Shown: positions 1 to 9,142 of the stretch, piece after piece
How positions within the stretch are numbered: position 1 is the first letter of the stretch
Layout of the letters: the number at the start of each line of letters is the position of its first letter
DNA from: Acidobacteriota bacterium
GTDB taxonomy: Bacteria; Acidobacteriota; Terriglobia; Terriglobales; Acidobacteriaceae
DNA length: 64,000 nt
Reading direction: 5' to 3'
Assembly: GCA_003225055.1 (NCBI GenBank)
Contig: QIAU01000120.1
Location: forward strand, 1 to 64,000
The notes under the pieces: generated by a model
Databases searched by the model: none
The model's input: the letters and a program-made list of their open reading frames with translations, nothing else
Told to the model about the DNA's origin: nothing
Translations under genes and position numbers: made by a program

Positions 1-35
1 TGGAGAGCGCGCTGAAGATTACACAACTTAACTCA

Positions 36-98
36 GTTGGGCGGGTTGGGGCACGGAGTCTGTGCATAAGTTGAGTTGGGCGGGTTGGGCGGGTTGGG
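36..98. repeat. G-rich direct repeat, possible G-quadruplex
   Basis: A 15-nt unit (AGTTGGGCGGGTTGG) occurs at about 36-50 and again at about 75-89, and the second copy runs on with further GGG units. Between 78 and 98 there are five GGG runs separated by 1-2 nt, which fits the intramolecular G-quadruplex pattern. It lies upstream of the DksA-like gene. Whether it folds or regulates anything is inference; it could equally be a simple tandem expansion. Confidence 0.5.
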
Positions 99-204
99 TG
101 GCAGGCAGTTGACGCATCTTGAGTTCGGCAGATATCATTTTTGTTTGACCAAAAGACAGGAAAGCATTCGGGGCAGCGCCTGTGGGGCCCTGGCCGAGTC
201 TTAC

Positions 205-573
205 ATGGAAAAGAAGAAGCTGGAACAATTCAAGAAGAGGCTGGAAAGTCGGCAACAGGAACTGCGGCGTAACGTGTCGCGCACCGAGCAAGATGGGCGC
301 AGCGCGGACGAGGACTCGGCGCAGGACATCGCCGACCGGGCGGCCAGCTCTTACAACAAGGAATTTCTCTTTCACCAGAGCAACAATGAGCGTCAACTGC
401 TGCAGATGGTGGAGAGTGCGCTGGACCGCATCCGCAAGGGTGTTTTCGGCGAGTGCATCTCCTGCGGCAAGGAGATCAATTCCAAACGTCTGGAAGCGGT
501 GCCGTGGACTCGGCACTGCATCGAGTGCCAGGAAAAACTGGAGCAGGGCCTGCTGGAGGAGGCTCCCAGGTAG
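205..573 (+). CDS. TraR/DksA family zinc-finger protein
   Basis: A 122-residue protein with an N-terminal helical coiled-coil region (about residues 1-70) and a C-terminal four-cysteine zinc finger, CISC then CIEC about 17 residues later (near residues 84-108). This is the architecture of DksA/TraR/YteA proteins, which bind in the RNA polymerase secondary channel and modulate initiation with or without ppGpp. The reading frame is open back to 76, but the ATG at 205 starts the conserved helical part (MEKKKLEQFKKRLES), so it is preferred; no strong Shine-Dalgarno sequence is visible. The usual DksA acidic coiled-coil tip cannot be confirmed by eye, so I do not assign dksA. The next gene starts 53 nt downstream on the same strand. 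Confidence 0.85.
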   Translation: MEKKKLEQFKKRLESRQQELRRNVSRTEQDGRSADEDSAQDIADRAASSYNKEFLFHQSNNERQLLQMVESALDRIRKGVFGECISCGKEINSKRLEAVPWTRHCIECQEKLEQGLLEEAPR

Positions 574-626
574 CTTCCGTCCAACCCACTTGAAGGTCTC
601 AATCGCGGTTTGCAGAAGGGAAGTTC

Positions 627-1352
627 GTGCGCGCAGAAACCCGACATTCACTTAAGGAAGACAAGTTCAGCAGAGCCACCATCAATGCGGCGGAGAAGAC
701 TGTCCATTGGACAGTGGAGCACAAGAGCAAGCTCATAACCGCGGCCGCGATCGTGGTGGTGGTGGCTGCAGCCGCGCTAGCGACCTGGTACTACCTCCAG
801 AATCAGGATCTGAAAGCCAGCACTGAATTTGGCAAGGCCCTCCGCACCCTCAACGCGCAGATTCGTCCCGCGGGTGTTCCGGCACAACCGGATGTGGCCA
901 GCTTCTCTTCTGCCAAAGATCGCGCCACCGAGGCGCATAAAGAATTTCAGGCAATTGTCGACAAGTATCCCCATACTCGTGCCAGCGAGTTCGCGCGTTA
1001 CTTCGCGGGAATGACGGCATCGCAGTTGGGCGACAATGCCGCAGCCGAGCGCGACCTGAAGAATGTTGCCTCGTCTCATCACGAAGATGTATCAGCGCTG
1101 GCCAAGTTTGCACTGGCTTCCGTTTATCGCAAGAGCAATCGCGATAAAAATGCCATCGACATGTACCAGCAGCTGATCGCGAAGCCGACGCGATCTGTGG
1201 GCAAAGCGACGGCGCAGTTGGAACTGGCGGATCTGTACGAAGAGAAGCACCAGCCGCAGGAAGCCAAGCGCATCTACGAGCAGGTGCAGAAAGAAAATCC
1301 TAATAGCGAGGTAGCCAGTCTGGCCTCGTCGAAGTTGGCAGGATTGAAATAG
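627..1352 (+). CDS. Membrane-anchored TPR protein (YfgM/BamD-like)
   Basis: A 241-residue protein beginning at a GTG with an AAGGGA ribosome site about 5 nt upstream. Residues about 36-56 form one transmembrane helix (LITAAAIVVVVAAAALATWY), and the rest is predicted periplasmic. The body has repeated helical TPR-like units (ASEFARYFAGMTASQLGD, ALAKFALASVYRKSNRDKNA, ATAQLELADLYEEKHQPQEA). This matches the layout of YfgM-like and tol-pal/BamD-like tetratricopeptide proteins that act as periplasmic scaffolds or chaperone partners. The function is inferred from architecture only. Located directly after the DksA-like gene and probably cotranscribed with it. Confidence 0.8.
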   Translation: MRAETRHSLKEDKFSRATINAAEKTVHWTVEHKSKLITAAAIVVVVAAAALATWYYLQNQDLKASTEFGKALRTLNAQIRPAGVPAQPDVASFSSAKDRATEAHKEFQAIVDKYPHTRASEFARYFAGMTASQLGDNAAAERDLKNVASSHHEDVSALAKFALASVYRKSNRDKNAIDMYQQLIAKPTRSVGKATAQLELADLYEEKHQPQEAKRIYEQVQKENPNSEVASLASSKLAGLK

Positions 1353-1406
1353 TGGGGCAGTGGGCAGATTGGGCTCTCAGCTATCAGTCTCAGAAGACCA
1401 AGATGT

Positions 1407-1446
1407 CTTGTCGTTCCAAAGCGGGCTTCAGCCGCCGAGGAATCTC
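1407..1446 (-). repeat. Dispersed palindromic repeat, family A
   Basis: Read on the minus strand it runs from GAGATTCCTCGGCGGCTG through GAAGCCCGC to GGAACGACAAG. The ends GATTCCTCG and GGAACGACAAG recur elsewhere in the window (for example at 5381, 24304 and 24424). It fills part of the 457-nt gap before the iron-sulfur subunit gene. I see no gene in the rest of that gap. Confidence 0.6.
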
Positions 1447-1809
1447 GGACGTTGGTTTTGCCTCACGCTACCAGATCGTTTTCAGCACCGGACTGCTGCG
1501 CATTCTTTGGTCGCGGGTGATATGGGGAAGGCCTTCTGCGCGCCCGGTGGCCCCGATTAATCGGTCGGCAGGATCCCGCGGGTAATCGGCGGGAGACGGC
1601 GTAGCTAACGCGGCAATTTCAGGGGTATTAGGTCGGACGATTGTCCAGATGAATCGACGAGTTCTTGAATCGCACCTTCGAGAGTGCCGCGCTGTCGCAC
1701 CACGCCGCAGCCGAAGCCCTTCCGGCAGGTGACACTTGGAAATCCGGTTCCCCTTTTGCCCGGTTTTGAGTACGATGTTCTGCCTCTCCAAAAACAAGCG
1801 GGGCCTACC

Positions 1810-2274
1810 ATGGCGGACATCTCTCTCCGGGTAAACGGCAGCGAGCGCAAGGTCAGTGTGTCTCCGGACACGCCGCTACTCTGGGTTTTGCGCGACACGC
1901 TGAATCTGACCGGCACCAAGTTCGCATGCGGGGCCGGGCTGTGCGGGGCTTGCACGGTTCACGTTGAGGGAGCAGCGGTGCGGTCGTGCTCTACGCCAGT
2001 TTCGCAAGTTGCCGGCAAGAATGTGACGACTATCGAGGGCCTCTCAGCAAACGGGCTGCATGTGTTGCAGAAGGCCTGGATCGCCGAAGACGTCCCGCAG
2101 TGCGGCTATTGTCAGACGGGACAGATCATGGCAGCAGCGGCGCTGCTGGCGAAGAATCCGCATCCCTCCGATCAGGACATTACTAACGCGATGTCGGGAA
2201 ATATCTGCCGGTGTGGGACGTATGACCGGATTCGACGCGCGATTCAGCGAGTGGCGGCGGGAGGTGTGCGATGA
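1810..2274 (+). CDS. iorA: (2Fe-2S) subunit of molybdenum hydroxylase, IorA-like
   Basis: A 154-residue protein with the two [2Fe-2S] domains of xanthine oxidase-type small subunits. The plant-ferredoxin-type motif is CGAGLCGAC plus a later Cys (RSCSTPV), and the second cluster motif is CGYCQTGQ with CRCGTY. Length and order match isoquinoline 1-oxidoreductase alpha subunits, which pass electrons from the Mo cofactor subunit to an acceptor. The ATG at 1810 starts just before the conserved ISLRVNG strand. The stop overlaps the next gene's ATG by 4 nt (ATGA), so the two are translationally coupled. The natural substrate cannot be told from sequence; an aromatic N-heterocycle or aldehyde is possible. 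Confidence 0.88.
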   Translation: MADISLRVNGSERKVSVSPDTPLLWVLRDTLNLTGTKFACGAGLCGACTVHVEGAAVRSCSTPVSQVAGKNVTTIEGLSANGLHVLQKAWIAEDVPQCGYCQTGQIMAAAALLAKNPHPSDQDITNAMSGNICRCGTYDRIRRAIQRVAAGGVR

Positions 2275-4388
2275 GTCCGCTATCGCGTCGAGCATTTTTG
2301 GGCACGGCAATGGCGGCCGGAGCGGGCCTGGTCATCGGGTTCTACTTGCCGCATGGAAATTCGAAGGGTAGCAAGAACTTTGCTCCGAATGCCTATCTCG
2401 GAATCACACCGGACGGAAAAATTACTGTCGTAGCGGCGCGCTCGGAAATGGGACAAGGGGTTTGGACTGCTCTGGCGATGGTCCTTGCGGAAGAGCTGGA
2501 GGCGGACTTGAACGCGATCACGATCGAGCAGGCAGGCGCGAGCACGCTCTACGGCGATCAAACCACCGGGGGTAGCGCCAGCGTCCGCACGGCGTGGGAT
2601 CCGATGCGCAAAGCTGGTGCAGCCGCGCGCGAGATGCTGATCAGCGCCGCGGCTTTCGAGTGGGGAGTGCCGCGGTCGGGGTGCAAAGCGGAACACGGTA
2701 CCATTAGCCACCTGGCATCCAATCGGCGGCTTACCTACGGAGAACTCGCCAGCCGTGCGGCGGAATTACCAATCCCTGCCGACCCTCCGCTCAAACAGGC
2801 TAAAGACTACAAGCTGGTGGGGACGCCAGCGGCGCGGCTCGACACTCGGGCGAAGGTGCAGGGCACGGCGGGATACGGCATCGATTTTCGGCTGCCGGTC
2901 ATGAAGTATGCGGTGTTGTCTCGCTGTCCAGTGTGTGGCGGCAAGGTAGCTTCCTTCGATGACAAAGAGACAAAAAAGATCGCGGGCGTGAGTTACGTGG
3001 GAGAAATTGGCGAATCGGCGGCGGTGGTAGTCGCCGATAGCGTGTGGGCCGCCATGGAAGGCCGGAGAGTCCTGAATGTCACTTGGGATGAAGGTGCGCA
3101 TAAAGACCTGAATTCGGCGGCCATCAGCAACGAACTCAAACAGGCCGCGGCAAAAAAGGGCGTGGCGCTTTACGCGGTCGGAGATGTGTCGAAAGCCGGC
3201 GGCCGGCGGATCGAGGCCGCGTACGAGCTTCCCTTCATGGCCCACGCGCCCATGGAGCCGGGCAACTGCACCGCTCATTATCAAGGCTCCCAGTGTGAGT
3301 TGTGGGCGCCAACTCAAGTGCCGCAGGATGTGCGCGACTCGGTGGCGACCGCGATCGGACTCGATCCTGACCAGGTGAAGGTCAATGTCACGCTGATGGG
3401 CGGAGGATTTGGCCGGCGATTAGAGCACGATTATGCCGTGGAAGCAGCGTTGGTCTCGAAGGCGATCGGCGCACCGGTCAAGGTGCTCTGGACGCGCGAA
3501 GACGACATGCGCTGCTCCACCTATCGTCCTGCCAGTTATCACAAGATGAGCGCGACACTCGATGGGCAGGGATGGCCGGCGGCGCTTTCGCATGTGATTG
3601 TGGCCCCCTCGATCAACGCTCAGAAAGGAGCGCAGTTGGAGGGCGGCGTCGATCCTGATCTGAAGGACGAAGTGGCTCTCGTGTATTCCTTGCCGAATGC
3701 CTTGTTGCAATACGTTCAAACCGAAACCCCGGTGCCTTTGGGATGGATGCGGTCGGTGTACGCACTGCAGGCTGCTTTTGCCAGTGAATGCTTCCTTGAC
3801 GAGTTGGCCGCGGCGGCAGGCAAGAACCCGCTCGACTATCGTTTGCATCTGCTTGCCAAAGATGAAGACATCAAGTACTTCGATGCCACCTGGAAGACAG
3901 GGCGGATGCGCGGAGTTTTGCAGTTGGCGGCTGGAAAGGCAGGCTGGGGCAAGGCTCTGCCTGCTGGACATCATCAGGGCCTGGCATGCTTTGGATGTTT
4001 CAGCAGCTACATGGCCGAGGTGGTCGAGATCTCGATGGAGAACAATCAGCCCAAGGTGCATCGCGTGGTGGCCGCCATCGACTGCGGGCAGGTGATCAAT
4101 CCCGGCATTTTGGAACAGCAGATTTCGGGCGGCGTGATTTACGGTCTGACTAACGCGTTGCGGGCGCAGATCACCATCGACAAAGGCCGGGTAGTGCAGG
4201 GGAATTTCGACGACTATGAGCCGATCCGCATGAATGAGGCTCCGGTGGTTGAGGCTTATTTTGTGGATAGTCATGAAGCGCCCAGCGGCGCGGGTGAGCC
4301 ACCAGTGCCTCCAGTGGCGCCGGCGCTGTGCAATGCGATCTGTGCGTCGACCAAGAAACGGGTGAGGCGCCTACCGGTGCTGGGGTGA
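2271..4388 (+). CDS. iorB: Molybdopterin-binding subunit of molybdenum hydroxylase, IorB-like
   Basis: A 705-residue large subunit of the xanthine dehydrogenase superfamily, isoquinoline 1-oxidoreductase beta type. It begins with a twin-arginine signal ([17 protein letters not shown]), so the heterodimer is probably exported folded to the periplasm, the small subunit riding along. Cofactor-binding segments include [19 protein letters not shown], a Gly-rich MGGGFGRR near residue 380, and [16 protein letters not shown] near the C-terminus with the catalytic Glu expected in the GEP motif. It overlaps the small subunit gene by 4 nt. No cytochrome or maturation gene adjoins, so the electron acceptor is unknown. 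Confidence 0.88.
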   Translation: MSPLSRRAFLGTAMAAGAGLVIGFYLPHGNSKGSKNFAPNAYLGITPDGKITVVAARSEMGQGVWTALAMVLAEELEADLNAITIEQAGASTLYGDQTTGGSASVRTAWDPMRKAGAAAREMLISAAAFEWGVPRSGCKAEHGTISHLASNRRLTYGELASRAAELPIPADPPLKQAKDYKLVGTPAARLDTRAKVQGTAGYGIDFRLPVMKYAVLSRCPVCGGKVASFDDKETKKIAGVSYVGEIGESAAVVVADSVWAAMEGRRVLNVTWDEGAHKDLNSAAISNELKQAAAKKGVALYAVGDVSKAGGRRIEAAYELPFMAHAPMEPGNCTAHYQGSQCELWAPTQVPQDVRDSVATAIGLDPDQVKVNVTLMGGGFGRRLEHDYAVEAALVSKAIGAPVKVLWTREDDMRCSTYRPASYHKMSATLDGQGWPAALSHVIVAPSINAQKGAQLEGGVDPDLKDEVALVYSLPNALLQYVQTETPVPLGWMRSVYALQAAFASECFLDELAAAAGKNPLDYRLHLLAKDEDIKYFDATWKTGRMRGVLQLAAGKAGWGKALPAGHHQGLACFGCFSSYMAEVVEISMENNQPKVHRVVAAIDCGQVINPGILEQQISGGVIYGLTNALRAQITIDKGRVVQGNFDDYEPIRMNEAPVVEAYFVDSHEAPSGAGEPPVPPVAPALCNAICASTKKRVRRLPVLG

Positions 4389-4711
4389 CGGGCAGAGAGT
4401 TTGCCAATGCTCGCAAGATCGTTCGCGGCTGAACACCGCTCAGAGTTTGTGACTTTTTCATTTTCTCGCACGCAGTGATGCTGAAAACAAGCAGTCTACG
4501 AGACGGGGAAATCGCTTAAATCCAAGACGGTGACGGTCACCAACTTGATTGGATGACGACATGCGGGTTACGCTCGCCAAGCAGTCCCGCGACAAGGCCT
4601 CGTTTGGGGTCGGTCCTCGCTCGGGACGAAGACCGCAGACGGCGCGAGAAAGCGGGGCACCTCGGAGTGATCCCCCGCCCCGGCCGCCCCGGTACCGTAC
4701 CGGTACTTTCC

Positions 4712-4740
4712 TTGACACTTCCTGCCCGCGATTTTATTCT
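4712..4740 (+). promoter_or_regulatory. Sigma70-type promoter for yceD-rpmF-plsX-fabD
   Basis: A consensus -35 box TTGACA (4712-4717) is followed after exactly 17 nt by TATTCT (4735-4740), with AT-rich sequence around it. It lies 86 nt upstream of the yceD ATG. The rest of the 4389-4825 gap has no gene that I can support; just upstream is a short GGTACC/ACCGGT palindromic stretch (about 4690-4706). Confidence 0.6.
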
Positions 4741-4825
4741 TAAAATATTGCTCCCTGGAGAACTTACGCTGCTGAGCGTGCTTCCGCGGCCTTCGCGGTA
4801 TCTACGGTGGGCGCGGAGATTTCCG

Positions 4826-5374
4826 ATGTTCATCGATATCCATGAGTTGGAGAGCCATCCGCTTGATTTCCGCGAGGAAATCCGGCCCGATACGATTGAT
4901 CTTGGGAACGACGTTCGGCAGAAGGCGCCGCTGAAGACTTCCGGCCATGCCGATCTGGTTCAGGAGCACCACGGTAAGCGTCACGTAATCAACGACATAC
5001 GCCTCAAGGGCAATCTCGCAACGCGGCTGGAAGTCAGTTGTGCGCGTTGTCTCGAGCCGGTCGAGGAGGAAGTGGCCCGGGAGTTTGACCTGCTGTATCG
5101 TCCGCAGGGAGTGGACGCGCGCGCCGAGGAGTTGTCGGTCAGCGATGCCGAGGCGGAGATCGGATACTATCGCGGCGACGGGCTCGAGCTGGAAGATGTG
5201 CTGCGGGAGCAGATCCTGCTGGCGCTTCCGCTCAGGACGCTGTGCAGCGAGCAGTGCAAGGGATTGTGTCCGCATTGCGGGAAGAATCTGAATGTGGAAC
5301 AGTGCTCGTGCGCCGAGCCGCTCGAGGATCCACGCTGGGCCGCGCTCAAGGAAATTCGGAAGAAGTTGGAGTAG
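4826..5374 (+). CDS. yceD: YceD family (DUF177) protein
   Basis: A 182-residue DUF177/YceD protein. The family is encoded next to rpmF in most bacteria and has been linked to 23S rRNA accumulation. Visible hallmarks are CARCLEP in the middle (about residues 73-79) and the C-terminal CxxxCKGLCPHCGKNL segment (near residues 141-156). An upstream extension of the frame to 4553 is open but runs through the promoter, so the ATG at 4826 (MFIDIHELESHP) is used. Gene order yceD-rpmF-plsX-fabD is the standard one for this operon. A family A repeat sits between it and rpmF. Confidence 0.9.
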   Translation: MFIDIHELESHPLDFREEIRPDTIDLGNDVRQKAPLKTSGHADLVQEHHGKRHVINDIRLKGNLATRLEVSCARCLEPVEEEVAREFDLLYRPQGVDARAEELSVSDAEAEIGYYRGDGLELEDVLREQILLALPLRTLCSEQCKGLCPHCGKNLNVEQCSCAEPLEDPRWAALKEIRKKLE

Positions 5375-5380
5375 TTGCAA

Positions 5381-5416
5381 CAGATTCTTCGCGGCTAAGC
5401 CGCTGGGAATGACAAG
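5381..5416 (+). repeat. Dispersed palindromic repeat, family A
   Basis: CAGATTCTTCG at the left end, GCGGCTAAGCCGC as a self-complementary centre, and GGGAATGACAAG at the right end. It lies within the operon between yceD and rpmF, so it will be transcribed and can form a hairpin in the mRNA. Confidence 0.65.
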
Positions 5417-5457
5417 ATTAAGAAAGAACGACAAGCCAGAGAAGGAACGAGGACTTC

Positions 5458-5643
5458 ATGCCCAATCCAAAACGGCGGCACTCAAAAGCGCGCACCGGCA
5501 ATCGCCGGGCGCACGACTCTCTTAAGCGGCACTCGCTGTCGGAGTGTCCGAACTGTCACGAAAAGAAAATGCCACATCGCGCCTGCCCTAAGTGCGGCTA
5601 TTACAAGGGCCGCGAAGTACTGGACGTCGAAGAAGCCAGCTAA
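5458..5643 (+). CDS. rpmF: 50S ribosomal protein L32
   Basis: A 61-residue protein, the normal L32 length, starting MPNPKRRHSKARTGNRRAH as L32 does. It carries a four-cysteine zinc ribbon (CPNC and CPKC, residues 29-45), so it is the zinc-binding form. It is a structural protein of the large ribosomal subunit near the peptidyl transferase region. It lies 83 nt after yceD and 15 nt before plsX. Confidence 0.96.
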   Translation: MPNPKRRHSKARTGNRRAHDSLKRHSLSECPNCHEKKMPHRACPKCGYYKGREVLDVEEAS

Positions 5644-5658
5644 CCACCAGCGCCCTCC

Positions 5659-6681
5659 ATGCCAGGCGTCATAGCCCTCGACGCGATGGGTTCCGATCGG
5701 GCCCCCAAGCCTGAGATCGAAGGCGCCATCCAGGCCGCCCGGCACTATGGTGCTCGCGTGTTGCTGGTGGGCCGGGAGCCGCAGATCCGGGCGGAACTGG
5801 AACGTCATGCCGCGGCTGCCGGACTGCCTCTGGAAATTGTTCATGCCAGCGAAGTGATTCGCATGGATGACAAGGCGGCAAAAGCCGTGCGCTCCAAGCG
5901 CGACTCCTCCATGCGGGTAGGGTTGCGTTTGGTGCGCGAGGGACACGCCTCGGGATTTGTCACCGCCGGCAACACCGGGGCGGCGATGGCTACGGCGAAG
6001 ATGGTCCTCGGCGCTTTGCCAGGTGTGGATCGTCCGGCTTTGGCGGCCGTGGTGCCCACGGCGCTGGGCACGGCGGCTATTCTTCTTGACGTGGGCGCCA
6101 ACGTCGATTGCAAACCGGAAAATCTTGAGCAGTTCGCAATCATGGGCGCGATCTACTTCCGCAGCATCTTTGGCACCCGGCGGCCGCGGGTCGGACTGCT
6201 CTCCATCGGCGAGGAGGAAGGCAAAGGCAACGAATTGACTCGCCAGTCGTTCCAGCTTCTGAAACAACTGCCGCTAAATTTTGTGGGGAACGTGGAGGGT
6301 CGCGACGTCTATAACGGCGAGGTGGACGTGATCGTGGCCGATGGATTCGTGGGCAACGTGGCGCTTAAGATTTCCGAGGGAATTGCCAACCTCGTGCGCT
6401 ACGTTCTAAAAGAATCGCTCAGGGCGACTATTACGGCCCAGGTGGGCTATCTTCTCTCGCGCAGCGCCTTCACTGATTTCAAGAGGCGTCTGGACCATAC
6501 CGAATATGGCGGCGCGCCACTACTGGGGGTCAAGGGCGTGTGCATTATCACCCACGGGTCTTCCAACGCCAATGCAATTAAGAATGCGATTCGCGTGGCG
6601 GCGGAATTTTCCGAGCGCAACATCAACGCCGACATTGAGCGGGAGTTGGCGTCGATTCCGCGGGCGACGGTGAGTACGTAG
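5659..6681 (+). CDS. plsX: Phosphate acyltransferase PlsX
   Basis: A 340-residue PlsX, which converts acyl-ACP and phosphate to acyl-phosphate for glycerolipid synthesis. Visible family segments are [19 protein letters not shown] at the N-terminus, [45 protein letters not shown], and [13 protein letters not shown]. Length is typical. The ATG at 5659 begins the conserved strand, but no good ribosome site is visible, so it may depend on coupling to rpmF 15 nt upstream. The neighbour fabD supplies the malonyl-ACP side of the same pathway. Confidence 0.95.
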   Translation: MPGVIALDAMGSDRAPKPEIEGAIQAARHYGARVLLVGREPQIRAELERHAAAAGLPLEIVHASEVIRMDDKAAKAVRSKRDSSMRVGLRLVREGHASGFVTAGNTGAAMATAKMVLGALPGVDRPALAAVVPTALGTAAILLDVGANVDCKPENLEQFAIMGAIYFRSIFGTRRPRVGLLSIGEEEGKGNELTRQSFQLLKQLPLNFVGNVEGRDVYNGEVDVIVADGFVGNVALKISEGIANLVRYVLKESLRATITAQVGYLLSRSAFTDFKRRLDHTEYGGAPLLGVKGVCIITHGSSNANAIKNAIRVAAEFSERNINADIERELASIPRATVST

Positions 6682-6702
6682 TTGTCTGGTGACGAGCCAG
6701 TT

Positions 6703-6748
6703 GTGCACGCAGATTCTTCGGCCTTCTGTCGCCAGGCTCAAAATGACG
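6703..6748 (+). repeat. Dispersed palindromic repeat, family A
   Basis: GTGCACGCAGATTCTTCGG, then a variable centre, then AAAATGACGA. The left 19 nt match the copy at 13210 (GTGCACGCAGGTTCTTCGG) at all but one position. It occupies most of the plsX-fabD gap and its right end holds an in-frame ATG for fabD at 6743. Confidence 0.6.
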
Positions 6749-6757
6749 ATAGGAAGC

Positions 6758-7714
6758 ATGCCAACCACTGACAGCAAGATCGCATTTCTGTTTCCCGGCC
6801 AGGGATCGCAAGGGGTAGGTATGGGGAAGGAATTGGCGGAGAAATTTCGCATCGCCAAATGGACCTTCCAAGAAGCCGATCAGGCGCTTGGCTACAAACT
6901 CTCCCGCGTGTGTTTCGAAGGACCCGAGGAGCAGCTGCGTTTGACTGAGATTACGCAGCCGGCAATTCTGACGGTGTCGGTCGCGGCCTGCCGGGTTCTG
7001 GCGGAGCGCGGAGTAAGACCGGACTTGGTCGCAGGACACAGCCTGGGAGAATATTCGGCGCATGTTGCCGCTGGAACTCTCACTTTTTCCGATGCGGTGC
7101 GCACCGTTCGCCAGCGCGGGAAATACATGCAGGAAGCGGTGCCGCTGGGTGTGGGCGCGATGGCCGCAATTCTCGGCATGGAGTTGCCAAAAGTCATGGC
7201 GGTTTGCCGTGATGCTGCGCGAGGCGAGGTGTGCGAGCCGGCTAACATCAATTCGCCGGAACAGATCGTGATCTCCGGAAATAGCGGTGCGGTAGAGCGT
7301 GCGGCCACGCTCGCCGAAGAACGGGGAGCAAAGAAAGCCAGACTGCTGCCGGTCAGTGCACCCTTCCATTGCTCGCTAATGAAGCCGGCGCAGGATCGGC
7401 TGACTGCCGACTTAAATAGTCTTACATTCCGGGACCCCAGCGTGCCGGTCGCGTGCAATGTCGATGCCGAGCTGGTTAATGATGGCGACGGCAGTCGTAG
7501 GGCTCTGATCCGCCAGGTAACCGGGGCGGTAAAGTGGGAACAGTCTGTCCGATTGCTGATTGGACAGGGCGTGCAGACCTTGGTGGAAGTGGGGCCGGGG
7601 AAGGTTCTGTGGGGGTTGATGCGGCAGATTGATCGGCATCCCACTGGGCTTTACGTTAATGATGAAGCGTCGCTGGAGAAGACAGTCGGACACTTCGCGC
7701 ATGTGAGGGCTTAG
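6758..7714 (+). CDS. fabD: Malonyl-CoA:ACP transacylase FabD
   Basis: A 318-residue malonyltransferase that loads malonyl groups onto ACP for fatty acid elongation. The nucleophile elbow GHSLGEYSAHVAAG is present near residue 90, and the N-terminus IAFLFPGQGSQGVGMGKEL is canonical; later SAPFHCSLM holds the catalytic His region. The ATG at 6758 (MPTTDSKIAFLF) gives family length, with an alternative in-frame ATG at 6743 inside the preceding repeat and the frame open to 6689. AGGAAG precedes the 6758 ATG but at very short spacing, so the true start is uncertain by five codons. It is the last gene of the operon. Confidence 0.94.
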   Translation: MPTTDSKIAFLFPGQGSQGVGMGKELAEKFRIAKWTFQEADQALGYKLSRVCFEGPEEQLRLTEITQPAILTVSVAACRVLAERGVRPDLVAGHSLGEYSAHVAAGTLTFSDAVRTVRQRGKYMQEAVPLGVGAMAAILGMELPKVMAVCRDAARGEVCEPANINSPEQIVISGNSGAVERAATLAEERGAKKARLLPVSAPFHCSLMKPAQDRLTADLNSLTFRDPSVPVACNVDAELVNDGDGSRRALIRQVTGAVKWEQSVRLLIGQGVQTLVEVGPGKVLWGLMRQIDRHPTGLYVNDEASLEKTVGHFAHVRA

Positions 7715-8445
7715 GCGCTTATGCATAGGGGAACGGGGGTTTGGTTCTCCTTTGCGGGTTGGCGTCGTTCTTTTTCGGTGAAGACGGAGGTGAAGCCATT
7801 GAGCCGCTTGCGGCCGCAGAGCAGCAGATCGGGTGGGGTCTGAGAGTCGGCCAGTTCTTCCATTCGTTGGGGATGGCGGCAACCTAAGAAAGCGTGAGTA
7901 GTTTGCCGCAAGTCGATTCCTTCCTGCCGCAGGTGGCGGGCTAGCCAGTGGTGCTGGTTGCGACAGAAGCGCGCGGAAAAGGGGAAGTAGGGCTGGATGC
8001 GAACGAAGATCCGGCCCCCGTTGCGATGGTGGACGTAGAAGTTGTATTGCACGACCCGGCGCTGGGCTAGTTGGAGACGCCCGCGGTTGTCCTTCTTGTT
8101 CCCAATGGCGGTCAGGACGCGGGTTGGTTCGCGTGCCTTCCGGATGAGGACCACCTGGTCGGGCTGGGCACGGCGGAAGTAAGGTTCTACAGCCTGTCCC
8201 CCTTCGCCCTTGGGGAGCTTCCAGCGTTCCATTGTTCCATGGTTCCATTTTGTAGAGCGGTTAGTCGGGTTAGTCGCCCCGTTCTGAACTTGTTGGGCAA
8301 CGTCCCGCAACACATCTGGAGTGACCGGGTACTGATTCCGATAGGTGCCGAACAAACCGACGACCGGCTCGGGTTGCTGGAAGAGTGGGATGACGCCGTT
8401 GAGCAGGATCCGGGTCGAAGCAATGGTATCGGAATCGAATGCCAT
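7711..8445 (-). pseudogene. Decayed fragment of a large uncharacterised protein family
   Basis: An open frame of 244 codons whose middle (about residues 100-198) resembles part of a roughly 450-500 residue protein family I recall from many bacterial genomes, around REPTRVLTAIGNKK, FVRIQPYFPFSARFCRNQ and HHWLARHLRQEGIDL. I do not know its function. Normal homologues continue for about 250 residues past this point, whereas this frame ends in an unrelated Arg/Lys-rich tail. The N-terminal part contains a repeat-like NHGTMERWKLPKG encoded by a run of GTTCCAT units at 8227-8250. I read it as a truncated relic. It is convergent with fabD and overlaps its stop by 4 nt. Confidence 0.45.
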
Positions 8446-8452
8446 GCTGGTG

Positions 8453-8508
8453 ATGCTCCTAGAAAGTGTTCATGGGCCAACTCCTGTGTGGTGAGATACC
8501 AGGAGCAT
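8453..8508. repeat. Spaced inverted repeat ATGCTCCT / AGGAGCAT
   Basis: Perfect 8-nt arms at 8453-8460 and 8501-8508, separated by 40 nt, directly in front of the decayed minus-strand gene. They could be the stem of a leader RNA or leftover element ends; nothing distinguishes these. Confidence 0.35.
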
Positions 8509-8560
8509 AGCTTCTGGCGAACTCGGCGCCTTTCGGCGGTGAAGAAAGTATTGATGCTGT

Positions 8561-9004
8561 TCAGCACGGCGGATAACTGAGGGTTTTGTCGGATTTTTGG
8601 ACCCAGACGCGGGCGCGGTCGGAGCGACCGTTCACGATTAGCTGAACTACTACCCCTTTGCTGCCTCCGGGACAGGTGCCTGCCACTTCGATTTTGTAGT
8701 TCTTGATGATGCCCCACTCGCCACTCGGTCCCCAGTCCCGGTAGAAATCATTGAAGGCGTACAGCGCATACTTCTGAGGGTGCTGCTTCCAGTTTGGATC
8801 GGCGAAATAAATGCCGTAGGCAGCTTCGTAGTTCTCCCTTTGCAGGGCACCGAAGAATTTGTCGGCTACATGCTCTTCCGGCCAATATCGGAACTGCCAT
8901 GCTAGAGCGGCCGCAATCAAAACAACCGCGATGATAATTGTGAGGGTAATCCTGCGACGCCGCTCGCGTGCGAGGTCGGGTGGCTTGGCGTCCATCAGGG
9001 TCAT
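8561..9004 (-). CDS. Small membrane-anchored protein of unknown function
   Basis: A 147-residue protein with a basic N-terminus (LARERRRR) followed by one transmembrane helix (about residues 19-36, ITLTIIIAVVLIAAALAW) and an outer domain of about 105 residues. The outer domain has a DUF4878-like feel: a helix with FFGALQRENYEAAYGIYF, then beta-rich sequence ending KSDKTLSYPPC. No catalytic motif is evident. The ATG at 9004 has AGGAA a few nucleotides upstream; a second ATG is three codons in. Transcribed alone between a decayed gene and the ABC operon. I do not recognise a specific family. Confidence 0.65.
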   Translation of the reverse strand: MTLMDAKPPDLARERRRRITLTIIIAVVLIAAALAWQFRYWPEEHVADKFFGALQRENYEAAYGIYFADPNWKQHPQKYALYAFNDFYRDWGPSGEWGIIKNYKIEVAGTCPGGSKGVVVQLIVNGRSDRARVWVQKSDKTLSYPPC

Positions 9005-9068
9005 TGGTTCCTAGCTAGGATAACGGAAACCGGCGAAATACAAAAAGTTCCAGGCTGAATTGCGGATT

Positions 9069-9140
9069 GCCCATTGCCAATTTCCAATTTTGTCCATCTT
9101 GGTTCCCACAATTAGCAATCCACAATTGGCAATTGGAAAC
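9069..9140. repeat. Self-complementary AT-rich intergenic string
   Basis: Repeated and inverted pieces of ATTGCCAATTTCCAATT and CAATTGGCAATTGG fill the gap between the ABC permease stop and the membrane protein start. Similar low-complexity strings occur at 26010-26090, 27908-27981 and 36265-36300, always between genes. It might act as a weak terminator hairpin for the permease operon. Confidence 0.45.
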
Positions 9141-9142
9141 CG

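Noticed and set aside
1352-1585. 77-codon plus-strand frame after the TPR protein gene
   Set aside because: It runs straight through a family A repeat, has no ribosome site of note and an unprotein-like composition.
4553-4825. Upstream extension of the YceD frame (91 codons)
   Set aside because: It crosses a consensus -35/-10 promoter and has no resemblance to YceD; the ATG at 4826 fits the family.
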